Positions 32,304-44,218 of a stretch of DNA of 64,000 nucleotides are shown piece after piece (position 1 is the stretch's first letter; every line of letters starts with the position of its first letter). The notes under the pieces were generated by a model, which had not been told where the DNA came from, did not search any database, and was given only the letters and a program-made list of their open reading frames with translations. The stretch comes from Serratia liquefaciens (lineage in GTDB: Bacteria > Pseudomonadota > Gammaproteobacteria > Enterobacterales > Enterobacteriaceae): NCBI RefSeq assembly GCF_027594825.1, contig NZ_CP088930.1, forward strand, positions 3,285,019 through 3,349,018, given 5' to 3'. The position numbers and the translations under genes were made by a program.

Positions 32304-33584
32304 TTGTTTGACCGTTATGAAGCCGGTGAGCAGGCCGTCCTGGTTCATATCTATTTCTCGCAAGACAAAGACACAGAAGATCTCAGTGAGTTCGAATCCC
32401 TGGTGTCCTCTGCGGGTGTCGAAGCTTTGCAAGTGGTGACTGGTAGCCGCAAAGCCCCGCATCCCAAATACTTTGTCGGTGAAGGAAAGGCCGAAGAAAT
32501 TGCAGACGCGGTAAAAGCCAGTGGCGCATCTGTTGTCCTGTTTGATCACTCCCTTTCCGCAGCGCAGGAGAGAAATCTTGAACGCCTGTGCGAATGCCGG
32601 GTGATCGATCGCACCGGGTTGATTCTAGACATCTTTGCCCAGCGTGCCCGTACCCATGAAGGTAAGCTGCAGGTAGAGCTGGCGCAGTTGCGTCACATCG
32701 CCACGCGTTTGGTTCGTGGCTGGACTCACCTTGAGCGTCAAAAGGGGGGGATTGGCCTGCGCGGGCCAGGGGAAACCCAGTTAGAGACCGACCGTCGTCT
32801 GTTGCGCGATCGCATTAGCTTGATTCTACGCCGCCTGGAGCGGGTAGCTAAGCAGCGTGAACAGGGCCGACGTGCGCGTACCCGTGCTGAAGTGCCGACC
32901 GTTTCGCTGGTAGGGTATACCAACGCCGGTAAATCCACCCTGTTTAACCGAATTACGTCCGCCGATGTGTACGCGGCAGACCAGCTATTTGCCACTTTGG
33001 ATCCTACCCTGCGGCGCATTGACGTGGCCGACGTGGGCGATACCGTGTTGGCGGATACCGTAGGCTTTATCCGGCACCTGCCGCACGATCTGGTGGCCGC
33101 CTTCAAGGCGACGCTGCAAGAAACGCGTCAGGCATCTTTGCTGTTACATGTAATCGACGCCGCGGATACCCGCGTCGATGAAAACATTGAAGCGGTCAAT
33201 ACCGTGTTGGCAGAGATTGAATCGGATGAGATCCCTACACTTTTAGTGATGAACAAAATAGATATGCTGGATGATTTTGTCCCGCGTATCGACCGCAACG
33301 ATGAAAACTTACCGATCCGGGTGTGGCTGTCCGCCGCCAGCGGTGAAGGTATCCCGTTGCTGTATCAGGCGTTGACGGAGCGCTTATCGGGGGAAATTGC
33401 GCATTATGAGCTGCGCTTACCGCCAGAGGCAGGCCGTCTTCGTAGCCGTTTTTACCAGCTTCAGGCAATTGAAAAAGAGTGGAACGAAGAAGACGGCAGC
33501 ATTGGCGTGGTGGTACGTATGCCTATCGTCGAATGGCGTCGCCTCTGCAAACAGGAACAGGAACTGATTAACTTTATAGTATGA
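32304..33584 (+). CDS. hflX: GTPase HflX
   Basis: Ribosome-binding GTPase that splits stalled or heat-damaged 70S ribosomes. It is 426 residues from a TTG start at 32304, with GAGAGG upstream; the protein aligns with E. coli HflX from that residue. The N-terminal HflX domain contains [19 protein letters not shown] and [18 protein letters not shown]. The GTPase domain has [18 protein letters not shown] and NKIDML. It lies 95 bases after hfq and 68 before hflK. Confidence 0.97.
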   Translation: MFDRYEAGEQAVLVHIYFSQDKDTEDLSEFESLVSSAGVEALQVVTGSRKAPHPKYFVGEGKAEEIADAVKASGASVVLFDHSLSAAQERNLERLCECRVIDRTGLILDIFAQRARTHEGKLQVELAQLRHIATRLVRGWTHLERQKGGIGLRGPGETQLETDRRLLRDRISLILRRLERVAKQREQGRRARTRAEVPTVSLVGYTNAGKSTLFNRITSADVYAADQLFATLDPTLRRIDVADVGDTVLADTVGFIRHLPHDLVAAFKATLQETRQASLLLHVIDAADTRVDENIEAVNTVLAEIESDEIPTLLVMNKIDMLDDFVPRIDRNDENLPIRVWLSAASGEGIPLLYQALTERLSGEIAHYELRLPPEAGRLRSRFYQLQAIEKEWNEEDGSIGVVVRMPIVEWRRLCKQEQELINFIV

Positions 33585-33652
33585 TCATATCCTGTTACAT
33601 TTGAGCTTCGCGTAAGCCTGAAGTACCCAATCACAGAATATGGAGCTAAAAC

Positions 33653-34912
33653 ATGGCGTGGAATCAGCCCGGTAATAACGGACAGGACCGCGACCCGTGG
33701 GGGAGCAGCAATAACAATGGCGGCAACTCTGGCGGTAATAACAAAGGCGGTCGTGATCAAGGACCACCTGATTTGGACGATATCTTCCGCAAGCTGAGCA
33801 AGAAATTGAGCGGTTTGGGCGGGGGCAAAGGCTCCAACAGCAATAACAGCGGCGGCACCGGTACTTCTGGCCCGGGCCTCAGCGGTCGCATTATCGGCAT
33901 TGCCGCGGTAGCGGTAGTGGTGATTTGGGCTGCCAGCGGCTTCTACACCATCAAGGAAGCCGAACGCGGCGTTGTCACCCGTTTTGGCAAGTTCAGCCAC
34001 CTGGTACAGCCAGGTCTGAACTGGAAGCCGACCTTTATCGATGAAGTACGTCCGGTCAACGTGGAGTCGGTTCGTGAACTGGCGGCCTCTGGCGTGATGC
34101 TGACCTCCGATGAGAACGTCGTGCGCGTAGAAATGAACGTGCAGTACCGCGTGACCAATCCGGAAGCCTATCTGTTCAGCGTGACCAATGCCGACGACAG
34201 CCTGAGCCAGGCTACCGACAGTGCCCTGCGTGGCGTTATCGGCAAGTACACCATGGACAAGATCCTGACCGAAGGCCGTACCATCGTGCGTAGCGATACC
34301 CAACGCGTACTGGAAGAAACTATTCGTCCGTACAACATGGGCATCACGCTGCTGGACGTCAACTTCCAGGCCGCTCGTCCGCCGGAAGAGGTGAAAGCCG
34401 CATTTGACGATGCGATTGCCGCACGTGAGAACGAGCAGCAGTACATCCGTGAAGCAGAAGCTTACGCCAACGAAGTTCAGCCACGTGCGAACGGCCAGGC
34501 ACAACGTCTGCTGGAAGATGCCAAAGCGTATAAAGACCGTACCGTCCTGGAAGCTCAGGGTGAGGTTGCACGCTTTGCCAAGCTGTTGCCGGAATACAAG
34601 TCAGCACCGCAAATTACCCGTGAGCGTCTGTATATCGAAACCATGGAAAAAGTCTTGAGCCACACCCGTAAGGTGTTGGTGAACGACAAAGGCAACAATC
34701 TGATGGTGTTGCCGCTGGAACAAATGCTGCGTGGCCAAACCGGCGCGGCGGCTGACGGCAATAAAGACACCAGCCTGATTCGTCTCAACCCCGCTCCGTC
34801 TGCCAACAGCGGCGCCAGCTCCAGCAGCCAGCGCACCAGCAGCGGCTCGGTCATGGACCAGCGCCGGGCGAATGCGCAGCGTGACGACACCACTCGCGTA
34901 GGGAGAGAGTAA
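33653..34912 (+). CDS. hflK: FtsH protease regulator HflK
   Basis: Prohibitin/SPFH-family inner-membrane protein that, with HflC, cages the FtsH protease. It is 419 residues. A Gly/Asn-rich cytoplasmic start (about 1-75) leads to one membrane span (about 80-100, IIGIAAVAVVVIWAASGFYTI region). The SPFH domain begins at EAERGVVTRFGKF, and a Ser/Gln-rich tail follows. It lies three bases before hflC, so the pair is certainly co-transcribed. Confidence 0.97.
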   Translation: MAWNQPGNNGQDRDPWGSSNNNGGNSGGNNKGGRDQGPPDLDDIFRKLSKKLSGLGGGKGSNSNNSGGTGTSGPGLSGRIIGIAAVAVVVIWAASGFYTIKEAERGVVTRFGKFSHLVQPGLNWKPTFIDEVRPVNVESVRELAASGVMLTSDENVVRVEMNVQYRVTNPEAYLFSVTNADDSLSQATDSALRGVIGKYTMDKILTEGRTIVRSDTQRVLEETIRPYNMGITLLDVNFQAARPPEEVKAAFDDAIAARENEQQYIREAEAYANEVQPRANGQAQRLLEDAKAYKDRTVLEAQGEVARFAKLLPEYKSAPQITRERLYIETMEKVLSHTRKVLVNDKGNNLMVLPLEQMLRGQTGAAADGNKDTSLIRLNPAPSANSGASSSSQRTSSGSVMDQRRANAQRDDTTRVGRE

Positions 34913-34915
34913 TCA

Positions 34916-35923
34916 ATGCGTAAGTCTTTTGTAGTAATCGTCCTCGCGGTGCTGGTGGCGTTATACGCTTCTCTGTTCGTGGTTCAGGAAGGTCAGCGCG
35001 GCATCGTGCTGCGTTTTGGCAAGGTACTGCGTGACAGCGACAACAAGCCGCTGGTGTATGCGCCAGGCCTGCACTTCAAGATCCCGTTTATTGAATCCGT
35101 GAAAACGCTGGATGCGCGTATCCAGACCATGGACAACCAGGCCGATCGCTTCGTGACCAGCGAGAAGAAAGACCTGATCGTGGACTCTTATCTGAAATGG
35201 CGTATCAGCGATTTCAGCCGTTACTATCTGGCAACCGGTGGCGGTGATGTTTCACAGGCCGAAGTGCTGCTGAAACGTAAGTTCAGTGACCGTCTGCGTT
35301 CCGAGATTGGTCGTCTGGATGTGAAAGACATCGTCACCGACTCGCGCGGTAAGCTGATGTCCGACGTGCGTGATGCATTGAACACCGGTACCGTAGGGGA
35401 CGATCAAGAAGTCACCACCACTGAAGCCGATGACGCTATCGCCTCTGCAGCGGCGCGTGTTGAGAAGGAAACCACCGGCAACTTGCCGAAGGTTAACCCG
35501 AACAGCATGGCGGCGTTGGGTATTGAAGTGATCGACGTGCGTATCAAGCAGATCAACCTGCCGGCGGAAGTGTCTGATGCGATCTATCAGCGTATGCGCG
35601 CCGAGCGTGAAGCAGTTGCCCGTCGTCACCGTTCACAGGGTCAGGAAGAAGCCGAGAAGCTGCGTGCGACTGCAGACTACGAAGTGACTCGTACCCTGGC
35701 GGAAGCCGAACGTACTGCACGTATCACTCGTGGTGATGGCGATGCCGAAGCGGCCAAACTGTTTGCCAACGCATTCAGCCAGGATCCGGACTTCTACGCC
35801 TTTATCCGTAGCCTGCGAGCTTACGAAACCAGCTTCAGCAGCAATAACCAGGACGTGATGGTTCTGAGCCCGGACAGCGACTTCTTCCGCTACATGAAGT
35901 CGCCTGACTCCACGCGCAAGTAA
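34916..35923 (+). CDS. hflC: FtsH protease regulator HflC
   Basis: Partner of HflK in the large membrane complex around FtsH. It is 335 residues, with an N-terminal membrane anchor (about 3-24), then the SPFH domain starting VQEGQRGIVLRFGKV. A long helical region with AEAERTARITRGDGDAEAAKLFANAF and a C-terminal YETSF segment follow. GGGAGAG precedes the ATG. A strong terminator follows the gene, closing the hfq-hflX-hflK-hflC group. Confidence 0.97.
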   Translation: MRKSFVVIVLAVLVALYASLFVVQEGQRGIVLRFGKVLRDSDNKPLVYAPGLHFKIPFIESVKTLDARIQTMDNQADRFVTSEKKDLIVDSYLKWRISDFSRYYLATGGGDVSQAEVLLKRKFSDRLRSEIGRLDVKDIVTDSRGKLMSDVRDALNTGTVGDDQEVTTTEADDAIASAAARVEKETTGNLPKVNPNSMAALGIEVIDVRIKQINLPAEVSDAIYQRMRAEREAVARRHRSQGQEEAEKLRATADYEVTRTLAEAERTARITRGDGDAEAAKLFANAFSQDPDFYAFIRSLRAYETSFSSNNQDVMVLSPDSDFFRYMKSPDSTRK

Positions 35924-35943
35924 TCACGGCAGGTAATTGATCG

Positions 35944-35975
35944 AGGGCCCGTTTAAACGCGGGCCCTTTCTTTTT
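35944..35975 (+). terminator. Terminator after hflC
   Basis: AGGGCCCG/CGGGCCCT stem, then TTCTTTTT, ending 12 bases before yjeT. Confidence 0.9.
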
Positions 35976-35986
35976 GGGAGTTTCTG

Positions 35987-36187
35987 ATGAATTCAACAAT
36001 CTGGCTGGCGTTAGGGCTGGTTTTGGTGCTGGAAGGCCTGGGGCCGATGCTGTTTCCGCAGGCCTGGCGTAAAATGATACTGGCGATGACCCAGTTGCCT
36101 GACTCTACGTTACGGCGATTTGGCGGCGGAATAGTGGTTGCTGGCTGTGTGATCTACTACATGTTGCGTAGTCGCACGGGGGTTTAA
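35987..36187 (+). CDS. yjeT: DUF2065 membrane protein YjeT
   Basis: A 66-residue protein of unknown function with two hydrophobic segments (about 5-22 and 43-60) and the family core LALGLVLVLEGLGPMLFPQAW. TGGGAG precedes the ATG. It lies between the hflC terminator and purA, as in E. coli. How it is transcribed beyond the terminator is unclear. Confidence 0.9.
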   Translation: MNSTIWLALGLVLVLEGLGPMLFPQAWRKMILAMTQLPDSTLRRFGGGIVVAGCVIYYMLRSRTGV

Positions 36188-36226
36188 AGGTTAGCCTAAA
36201 AGATACGCAACTCAGCGCTAAAAGTG

Positions 36227-37583
<1,357 letters not shown>

Positions 37584-37601
37584 TCTGGCTTTACTGCAAT
37601 A

Positions 37602-37632
37602 AAACAAACCGGGCGTGTCCCGGTTTGTTTTT
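37602..37632 (+). terminator. Terminator of purA
   Basis: AAACAAACCGGG/CCCGGTTTGTTT stem around CGTGT, running into T residues. Confidence 0.92.
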
Positions 37633-37816
37633 ATCCTGATTTTCCCCGATTGCGGTTTCACGTCCCAAAATCCTTTCTTTAACCTGTCCCAGAGCCAGAC
37701 ATACGCTAAATAATTAGCGGCGAACTCTCTGGCTGGTTTATTATCCAATAAGTAATCTTTTGAATAGTGCCGAAAATCGGCGTATCAGACGGGTAAAATG
37801 ATACCCAGAGGTAGAT

Positions 37817-38242
37817 GTGCAGTTAACAAGTTTTACTGATTATGGCCTGCGGGCGTTGATCTACATGGCCTCGCTGCCACCGGACAAAATGACCAGCATC
37901 TCGGAAGTCACCGAGGTCTACGGCGTGTCCAGAAACCATATGGTAAAGATCATCAATCAGTTAAGCCGGGTTGGTTTTGTCACCGCGGTGCGCGGTAAGA
38001 ACGGGGGTATCCGTTTAGGCAAACCAGCCGAAACCATTCGCCTTGGCGACGTGGTCAGGGCGTTAGAGCCGCTCTCACTGGTTAATTGCAGCAGTACGTT
38101 TTGCCACATAACCCCTGCCTGCCGCCTGAAGCAGGTGCTCCAACAGGGCGTACAGAATTTCCTTGAAGAGCTGGACAACCACACGCTGGCCGATATGGTC
38201 GAAGACAATCCATCGCTCTACAAGCTATTGCTTGTCGAATAA
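37817..38242 (+). CDS. nsrR: Nitric-oxide-sensing repressor NsrR (Rrf2 family)
   Basis: Iron-sulfur repressor of nitric-oxide stress genes that releases DNA when NO attacks its cluster. It is 141 residues from a GTG at 37817 preceded by AGAGG, identical in length to E. coli. The winged helix includes [18 protein letters not shown]. All three cluster cysteines are present (C91, C96, C102). It heads nsrR-rnr-rlmB. A matching operator lies upstream of ytfE at 50.45 kb in this window. Small palindromes (GCCGA/TCGGC at 37769-37781 and GGGT/ACCC just before the start) lie in its leader. Confidence 0.97.
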   Translation: MQLTSFTDYGLRALIYMASLPPDKMTSISEVTEVYGVSRNHMVKIINQLSRVGFVTAVRGKNGGIRLGKPAETIRLGDVVRALEPLSLVNCSSTFCHITPACRLKQVLQQGVQNFLEELDNHTLADMVEDNPSLYKLLLVE

Positions 38243-38301
38243 AGCGTCGCTGAGAAGACAAGGCTCAGCGGCACCCTGCTGATGACAACGGAGGAACCGC
38301 A

Positions 38302-40788
38302 ATGTCACAAGATCCATTCCTGGAACGAGAAGCAGAAAAATATGAATCCCCCATTCCGAGCCGTGAATTTATTTTGGCCCATTTGGCGAAAAGAGAAACG
38401 CCGGCCAGCCGCGAAGAGCTGGCCAAAGAGCTGAATTTAACCGGCGAAGAACCCCTGGAAGCGTTGCGCCGTCGCCTGCGTGCGATGGAACGTGACGGCC
38501 AATTAATCTTTACCCGCCGCCAGTGCTACGCGCTGCCGGAACGCCTGGATCTGCTGCGCGGCACCGTGATCGGCCACCGCGATGGCTTTGGCTTCCTGCG
38601 TATCGAAGGCAGCAAAGACGACCTGTATCTGTCAGCTGAACAGATGAAAATGGCGATCCACGGTGACGTGGTGCTGGCACAGGCGATGGCTGCAGACCGC
38701 AAGGGCCGCCGTGAAGCGCGTATCGTCCGTGTGCTGGTGCCGAAAACCAGTCAAATCGTCGGCCGCTTCTTTATGGATGCCGGTACCGGCTTCGTGGTGC
38801 CGGATGACAGCCGCCTGAGCTTTGATATCCTGATCCCGGCCGACGCCGTCAGCGGTGCGCGCATGGGCTTTATGGTGGTGGTTGAACTGACCCAGCGCCC
38901 AACCCGCCGTACCAAAGCGGTTGGTAAGATTGTCGAGATCCTCGGCGATAAAATGGGGACCAGCATGGCGGTAGATATCGCGTTGCGCACCCATGAAATC
39001 CCGCATGTTTGGCCGCCGCAGGTGGAAAAACAGGTTGCCGACCTCAGTGAACAGGTACCGGAATCCGCCAAAAAAGGTCGCGTCGATCTGCGTAAACTGC
39101 CTTTGGTGACGATTGATGGCGAAGATGCCCGCGATTTCGATGACGCAGTCTACTGCGAGAAAAAACGCGGTGGCGGCTGGCGCCTGTGGGTTGCCATTGC
39201 CGACGTCAGCTATTACGTGCGTCCGCGCACTGCGCTGGATGACGAAGCCCGTAACCGCGGGACTTCGGTGTACTTCCCATCGCAGGTTATTCCGATGCTG
39301 CCGGAAGTGCTGTCTAACGGCCTGTGTTCGCTTAACCCGCAGGTAGACCGGTTGTGTATGGTGTGTGAGATGACCATCTCCGCCCAGGGTCGCCTGTCGA
39401 CGGCCAAATTCTATGAGGCGGTCATGAGTTCCCATGCCCGCTTAACGTATAACAAGGTCTGGCACATTCTGCAGGGCGATCAGGAGCTGCGTGAGCATTA
39501 TCACCCGCTGGTCAAACACCTGGAAGAACTGCATGCAATGTATAAGGTGTTGGATCAGGCACGTGCGGAACGTGGCGGTATCGCTTTCGAAACCGAAGAA
39601 GCCAAGTTTATCTTCAACGCCGAACGCCGTATTGAGCGCGTTGAACCTACGGTACGTAACGACGCTCACAAGCTGATCGAAGAGTGCATGATTATGGCGA
39701 ACGTCGCCGCTGCACGCTTTGTCGAGAAAAATAACGAACCGGCGCTGTTCCGCGTGCACGACCGTCCAAGCGACGATCACATCAGTGCACTGCGCAGCGT
39801 GCTGGGCGAGCTGGGCCTGACGCTGGGCGGTGGCAACAAGCCACAGCCGAAGAACTACGCGACCCTGATGGATGAAGTGTCCGAACGTCCGGACCATGAA
39901 ATGCTGCAAACCATGCTGTTGCGGTCGATGAAGCAGGCAATCTACGATCCGGAAAACCGCGGTCACTTTGGCCTGGCGCTGGCTTCTTACGGTCATTTCA
40001 CTTCACCGATCCGCCGTTACCCGGATCTGGCGATGCACCGTGCGATCAAGTACCAGCTGGCCAAAGAGCATGGCGAACCGAAAGAGCGCTGGACGCCAAC
40101 CGGCGGGTGGCACAGCGAATTCGAAGAAATGCTGCAGCTGGGCGAGCACTGTTCGATGGCTGAACGTCGCGCCGATGAAGCGACGCGCAACGTTGCCGAC
40201 TGGCTGAAATGCGACTTCATGCAGGATCACGTCGGTGAAGTGTTCAGCGGTATCATTGCCAGCGTGACCGGCTTTGGTTTCTTCGTGCGCCTCAACGATC
40301 TGTTTATCGACGGTCTGGTGCACGTATCATCGCTGGATAATGATTATTATCGCTACGATAATATCGGCCAGCGTCTGATTGGCGAATCCTCTGGCGTGGT
40401 TTATCGCCTGGGCGATACGGTGGAGATCCGTGTGGAAGCGGTGCATATGGATGAGCGTAAAATTGACTTCGCTCTGGTCTCCAGCACCCGCAAACCACGC
40501 GGTGAAGGTAAAACTGAACGCGATCGCGCGAAGAATGGCGGCCAACGCACCTTGCGTGGCGGGGCTGGAGCAGGACGCACTTCCGCTCCTCGCAAACGTC
40601 GCGGTGGCAAACCGCCGGCCAATTTTGAGCCTGACAGCGTTTTCCGTAAGGATGAAGCCAAGCCCGCTGACAAGGTGAAGAAAGACAAAAAGGCGAAAGC
40701 CAAGAAAGTGTCCGACAAAACCCGGAAAATAGCGGCGGCGACCAAGGCCAAGCGCGCCGGCAAGAAGAAAGGTGCTGAGCAGGCTTAA
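38302..40788 (+). CDS. rnr: Ribonuclease R
   Basis: Processive 3'-5' exoribonuclease able to unwind structured RNA, important in cold and stationary phase. It is 828 residues. An N-terminal helix-turn-helix and two cold-shock domains lead to the RNB domain with catalytic aspartates in [12 protein letters not shown]. An S1 domain (about 640-725) and a long Lys/Arg-rich tail rich in [11 protein letters not shown] repeats follow. The downstream GGCAGGC/GCCTGCC hairpin (40811-40828) has no T run, so read-through into rlmB is likely. Confidence 0.98.
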   Translation: MSQDPFLEREAEKYESPIPSREFILAHLAKRETPASREELAKELNLTGEEPLEALRRRLRAMERDGQLIFTRRQCYALPERLDLLRGTVIGHRDGFGFLRIEGSKDDLYLSAEQMKMAIHGDVVLAQAMAADRKGRREARIVRVLVPKTSQIVGRFFMDAGTGFVVPDDSRLSFDILIPADAVSGARMGFMVVVELTQRPTRRTKAVGKIVEILGDKMGTSMAVDIALRTHEIPHVWPPQVEKQVADLSEQVPESAKKGRVDLRKLPLVTIDGEDARDFDDAVYCEKKRGGGWRLWVAIADVSYYVRPRTALDDEARNRGTSVYFPSQVIPMLPEVLSNGLCSLNPQVDRLCMVCEMTISAQGRLSTAKFYEAVMSSHARLTYNKVWHILQGDQELREHYHPLVKHLEELHAMYKVLDQARAERGGIAFETEEAKFIFNAERRIERVEPTVRNDAHKLIEECMIMANVAAARFVEKNNEPALFRVHDRPSDDHISALRSVLGELGLTLGGGNKPQPKNYATLMDEVSERPDHEMLQTMLLRSMKQAIYDPENRGHFGLALASYGHFTSPIRRYPDLAMHRAIKYQLAKEHGEPKERWTPTGGWHSEFEEMLQLGEHCSMAERRADEATRNVADWLKCDFMQDHVGEVFSGIIASVTGFGFFVRLNDLFIDGLVHVSSLDNDYYRYDNIGQRLIGESSGVVYRLGDTVEIRVEAVHMDERKIDFALVSSTRKPRGEGKTERDRAKNGGQRTLRGGAGAGRTSAPRKRRGGKPPANFEPDSVFRKDEAKPADKVKKDKKAKAKKVSDKTRKIAAATKAKRAGKKKGAEQA

Positions 40789-40847
40789 TCTGCCACACGT
40801 CATTATCACCGGCAGGCGTTTGCCTGCCGCACAGTAAAAAGAGCATC

Positions 40848-41579
40848 ATGAGCGAAATTATTTACGGCATTCATGCCGTCAAAGCCCTGTTAGACAACGA
40901 TCCACAACGCTTCCTGGAAGTGTTTATCCTCAAAGGGCGCGACGATCGCCGGCTGCAGCCGTTGATTGCCGAACTGGAGGCGACCGGCATTGTTATTCAG
41001 GTGGCGAACCGCCAGTGGTTGGATGAGAAGGTAGAGGGCGCGGTGCATCAGGGGATCATTGCCCGGGTGCGCGAAGGGCGGCAGTATCAGGAAAATGACC
41101 TGCCGGCGTTGCTGGAAAGCGTGGATACCCCGTTCCTGCTGGTGCTGGACGGCGTGACCGACCCGCATAACCTCGGCGCCTGCTTGCGCAGCGCCGACGC
41201 AGCCGGTGTGCACGCGGTGATCGTCCCGCGCGATCGTTCTGCCCAGTTGAACGCAACGGCCAAGAAAGTGGCCTGCGGCGCGGCGGAGAATGTGCCGTTG
41301 ATTCGCGTCACCAACCTGGCGCGCACCCTGCGTTTGCTGCAGGAGATGAACGTCTGGGTCGTGGGCACTGCCGGCGAAGCCGACCACACACTGTTTCAGA
41401 GCAAAATGACCGGCCCGATGGCGCTGGTGATGGGGGCGGAAGGCGAAGGCATGCGTCGTCTGACTCGCGAGCACTGTGACGAGCTGATCAGCATTCCGAT
41501 GGCCGGCACGGTTTCTTCACTGAACGTTTCGGTGGCGACCGGTATCTGCCTGTTTGAAGCGGTGCGTCAACGCAGTTGA
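40848..41579 (+). CDS. rlmB: 23S rRNA 2'-O-methyltransferase RlmB (G2251)
   Basis: SPOUT-family enzyme methylating Gm2251 in the ribosomal P loop of 23S rRNA. It is 243 residues, as in E. coli. An N-terminal L30e-like substrate-binding domain (about 1-80) precedes the trefoil-knot domain with [30 protein letters not shown] and [14 protein letters not shown]. It lies 59 bases after rnr and ends at a terminator. In E. coli yjfI-yjfM follow; here the next gene is aidB. Confidence 0.97.
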   Translation: MSEIIYGIHAVKALLDNDPQRFLEVFILKGRDDRRLQPLIAELEATGIVIQVANRQWLDEKVEGAVHQGIIARVREGRQYQENDLPALLESVDTPFLLVLDGVTDPHNLGACLRSADAAGVHAVIVPRDRSAQLNATAKKVACGAAENVPLIRVTNLARTLRLLQEMNVWVVGTAGEADHTLFQSKMTGPMALVMGAEGEGMRRLTREHCDELISIPMAGTVSSLNVSVATGICLFEAVRQRS

Positions 41580-41587
41580 TTTATCCG

Positions 41588-41618
41588 TAAGGGCGCAGTC
41601 CTGGCGCCCTTATTCCTT
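41588..41618 (+). terminator. Terminator of nsrR-rnr-rlmB
   Basis: TAAGGGCGC/GCGCCCTTA stem around AGTCCTG, followed by TTCCTTTT. Confidence 0.88.
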
Positions 41619-41706
41619 TTCAATGCCTACCCTGTGATCTCGCCTGCGGCAGAAATCCCCCTGACGACCATAATTACTCCTGACGCTTTTCTCAGGGAGC
41701 AAGCTC

Positions 41707-43338
41707 ATGGTCTGGAATACACACACCGTTTTTAATCAGCCGAAGCCGCTGGGCAACAGCAATCTGTTCCTGTCCGATACGCCACTGCATGAAGCCATTC
41801 AGCGCGAGCAGGCGGGGTGGGATGCAGAGGTACTGGCCTCGCTGGGCCAACAGTTGGGCACTCAGGAGTCGCTGGAACTGGGGCGACTGGCCAACGCCAA
41901 CCCACCGGAGCTGCTGCGCTATGATGCCACCGGTCAGCGACTGGACGACGTCCGTTTTCATCCCGCCTGGCATATCCTGATGCAAGGGCTGATAGCCAAC
42001 CGGGTGCATAACCTGCCGTGGCAGGAGGATGCCTGTATCGGCTCTTTCGTGGCACGGGCGGCGCGTTTTGTGTTACATGCCCAGGTGGAAGCCGGCACCC
42101 TGTGTCCGGTGACCATGACCTTTGGCGCTATTCCTTTGCTGCAGCGCTCGTTGCCTGCGGAGTTCCAATCCTGGCTAACGCCGCTACTGTCCGATCGTTA
42201 CGACGCGCATTCATTGCCCGGCGGGCAAAAGCGCGGTTTGTTGATCGGCATGGGAATGACCGAAAAGCAGGGCGGTTCCGATGTGCTGAGCAATACCACC
42301 ACCGCCAGCCCGCTGGGTGCACGCGGGCCAGGAGAAGCCTACCGTTTGGTCGGGCACAAGTGGTTTTTCTCGGTACCGCAGAGTGATGCGCACCTGGTGC
42401 TGGCGCAGACCGAAGGCGGGCTGTCCTGTTTCTTCCTGCCGCGGATTTTGCCTGACGGTACGCGCAATGCCATAAGGGTGGAACGGCTGAAGGATAAGTT
42501 GGGCAACAGGTCTAACGCCAGCAGCGAAGTAGAATTCCAGGATGCCGGCGCCTGGCTGGTGGGCGAGGAAGGGGATGGCGTACGGCATATCCTGAAAATG
42601 GGGGGCCTGACGCGTTTTGACTGCGCACTGGGTAGCCACGGGTTGATGAGGCGCGGGCTGTCGGTGGCGTTGTACCATGCCCTGCAGCGGCAGGCGTTTG
42701 GTAAAACGCTGATTGAACAGCCGATGATGCGACAGGTGCTGGCGCGGATGGCCCTGCGCCTGGAGGGGCAGACGGCGGCCTTGATGCGTCTGGCGCGTGC
42801 TTATGACAGCGCGGGCAGCACGCCCCTGGATCAGGCATTATGCCGTGTGATGACGCCTGCGGCGAAGTTTGAAGTTTGCCGGCAAGGCATTCCTTTTATT
42901 GGTGAAGCCATGGAGGCGCTGGGCGGTATCGGCTACTGCGAAGAAAGCGAGCTGCCCCGGTTGTACCGTGAAATGCCGGTAAACAGTATTTGGGAAGGCT
43001 CCGGCAATATTATGTGTCTGGACGTCATGCGTGCCTGGGGCAAGCTGCCGGCAGTACAGGAGGCGCTGGAGCTGGAACTCGGTGAGGTGAGAGGGCAGAA
43101 TCGCCATTATGATCACCAATGGCGGCGGTTGCTTCAGCTGATGCGTAAACCTCAGGAAGAGCAAGGGCGTGCGGTTACCGGCGCCTTGTTTAATCTGTTC
43201 GCGGCGGCGCAGCTTCTGCGTTACAGTTCACCACCGTTGGCGGAAGCCTGGTGTCAAATGATGCTCGATGCCCGTGGTGAGCGGACATTGCCGGACAGGC
43301 TGTGCGAAACGCTGTTTACCCGCGCGATGGGCGGTTAG
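41707..43338 (+). CDS. aidB: AidB, acyl-CoA-dehydrogenase-like alkylation response protein
   Basis: Flavoprotein of the acyl-CoA dehydrogenase family that binds DNA and protects against alkylating agents in E. coli; its enzymatic role is unresolved. It is 543 residues, near the usual 541. Visible are GMGMTEKQGGSDVLSNTT, GHKWFFSVPQSDAHLVLAQ and the family C-terminal segment SIWEGSGNIMCLDVMRA. AGGGAG precedes the ATG. No Ada-type box was seen upstream. Confidence 0.96.
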   Translation: MVWNTHTVFNQPKPLGNSNLFLSDTPLHEAIQREQAGWDAEVLASLGQQLGTQESLELGRLANANPPELLRYDATGQRLDDVRFHPAWHILMQGLIANRVHNLPWQEDACIGSFVARAARFVLHAQVEAGTLCPVTMTFGAIPLLQRSLPAEFQSWLTPLLSDRYDAHSLPGGQKRGLLIGMGMTEKQGGSDVLSNTTTASPLGARGPGEAYRLVGHKWFFSVPQSDAHLVLAQTEGGLSCFFLPRILPDGTRNAIRVERLKDKLGNRSNASSEVEFQDAGAWLVGEEGDGVRHILKMGGLTRFDCALGSHGLMRRGLSVALYHALQRQAFGKTLIEQPMMRQVLARMALRLEGQTAALMRLARAYDSAGSTPLDQALCRVMTPAAKFEVCRQGIPFIGEAMEALGGIGYCEESELPRLYREMPVNSIWEGSGNIMCLDVMRAWGKLPAVQEALELELGEVRGQNRHYDHQWRRLLQLMRKPQEEQGRAVTGALFNLFAAAQLLRYSSPPLAEAWCQMMLDARGERTLPDRLCETLFTRAMGG

Positions 43339-43425
43339 GGAAAACGGTGGCACCGCAGCCGAAAAAGCTTTTTAATTCAGCTCTTGGCCCGTAAGGGATA
43401 CTGACCTCTGACCAGGAAACATGAC

Positions 43426-43824
43426 ATGGATATTCTCAGCGCGTTGGCGGCATTCGCCTCTTATTTTTTCAGTGGCTTTGCCATGGTTCTGGTGTTTTTG
43501 TTCGTTTATACCCGCATTACGCCGCATGATGAATGGGCGTTGATCAAGGCCGATAATCAGGCCGCCGCTTTCGGATTCGTCGGTGCCTGCCTGGGATATG
43601 TTATCCCGCTGGCGAGTGCGGCGATCAACTCCGTCAGCCTGCTGGACTATCTGTTATGGGGCGTGGTGGCGCTGGTGGTGCAACTGCTGCTGTTTGCGGC
43701 GGTGAAAATCTATATGCCGCGCATCAGCGACAAGATTGAGTCCAATCACGTGGCAGCCGGGATTTTCCTCGGCGGCGTGTCGATCAGTGGCGGTGTCCTG
43801 AATGCGGCCTGCATGACCTACTAA
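43426..43824 (+). CDS. yjfL: DUF350 inner-membrane protein YjfL
   Basis: A 132-residue, four-span membrane protein of unknown function, clearly related to E. coli YjfL (same length, ending GGVLNAACMTY). Blocks seen are YTRITPHDEWALIKADNQAAA and GYVIPLASAAINSVSLLDYL. AGGAAAC precedes the ATG. The yjfI-yjfJ-yjfK-yjfM neighbours of E. coli are missing. Its stop overlaps the convergent yjfN stop by four bases. Confidence 0.93.
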   Translation: MDILSALAAFASYFFSGFAMVLVFLFVYTRITPHDEWALIKADNQAAAFGFVGACLGYVIPLASAAINSVSLLDYLLWGVVALVVQLLLFAAVKIYMPRISDKIESNHVAAGIFLGGVSISGGVLNAACMTY

Positions 43825-44096
43825 AGGTAAAGTATGGCCGAGGCGCGCCAGCCTGGCTGGTGCGCCTGTTCTTCCATTCGCAGGATACGGTAATAGCTTG
43901 CCCCATGCTCATCTGCCTTTTGGGCAATCAATTGTTCTACATCCTGAGGGGAGCCGGAGTGGGTGTTCAGGGTGATTTCCGCAATTTCGCTGAGCGGCGT
44001 AACGCGGTCAGCGGGGGCCAGTTCAGCGGACTGGGCGTTGGCGCTGAGTAACCCCATAGAAAGCAGGAGGGCGGTGAGTGCGGCGGAGCGTGTCAT
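43821..44096 (-). CDS. yjfN: DUF1471 periplasmic protein YjfN
   Basis: A 91-residue secreted protein of the BhsA/McbA (YhcN) family. A signal peptide (about 1-22, ending ANAQSAE) is followed by the family fold with IAEITLNTHSGSPQDVEQLIAQKADEHGASYYRIL and a C-terminal SAILYL. E. coli YjfN has been reported as an activator of the DegP protease; that is carried over from homology. AAGGGG precedes the ATG. It is convergent with yjfL. Confidence 0.9.
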   Translation of the reverse strand: MTRSAALTALLLSMGLLSANAQSAELAPADRVTPLSEIAEITLNTHSGSPQDVEQLIAQKADEHGASYYRILRMEEQAHQPGWRASAILYL

Positions 44097-44218
44097 GGCG
44101 TTCCCCTTCGTCGGATCCTGGATTCACGTCCGCAGGCTGCGGCGCGCTGTTGGCCAGTGTGCTCTATCCAACTTCAGTCTGTGCAAAGCCAATGTAAATC
44201 TTATTAAAACTCCGACAG

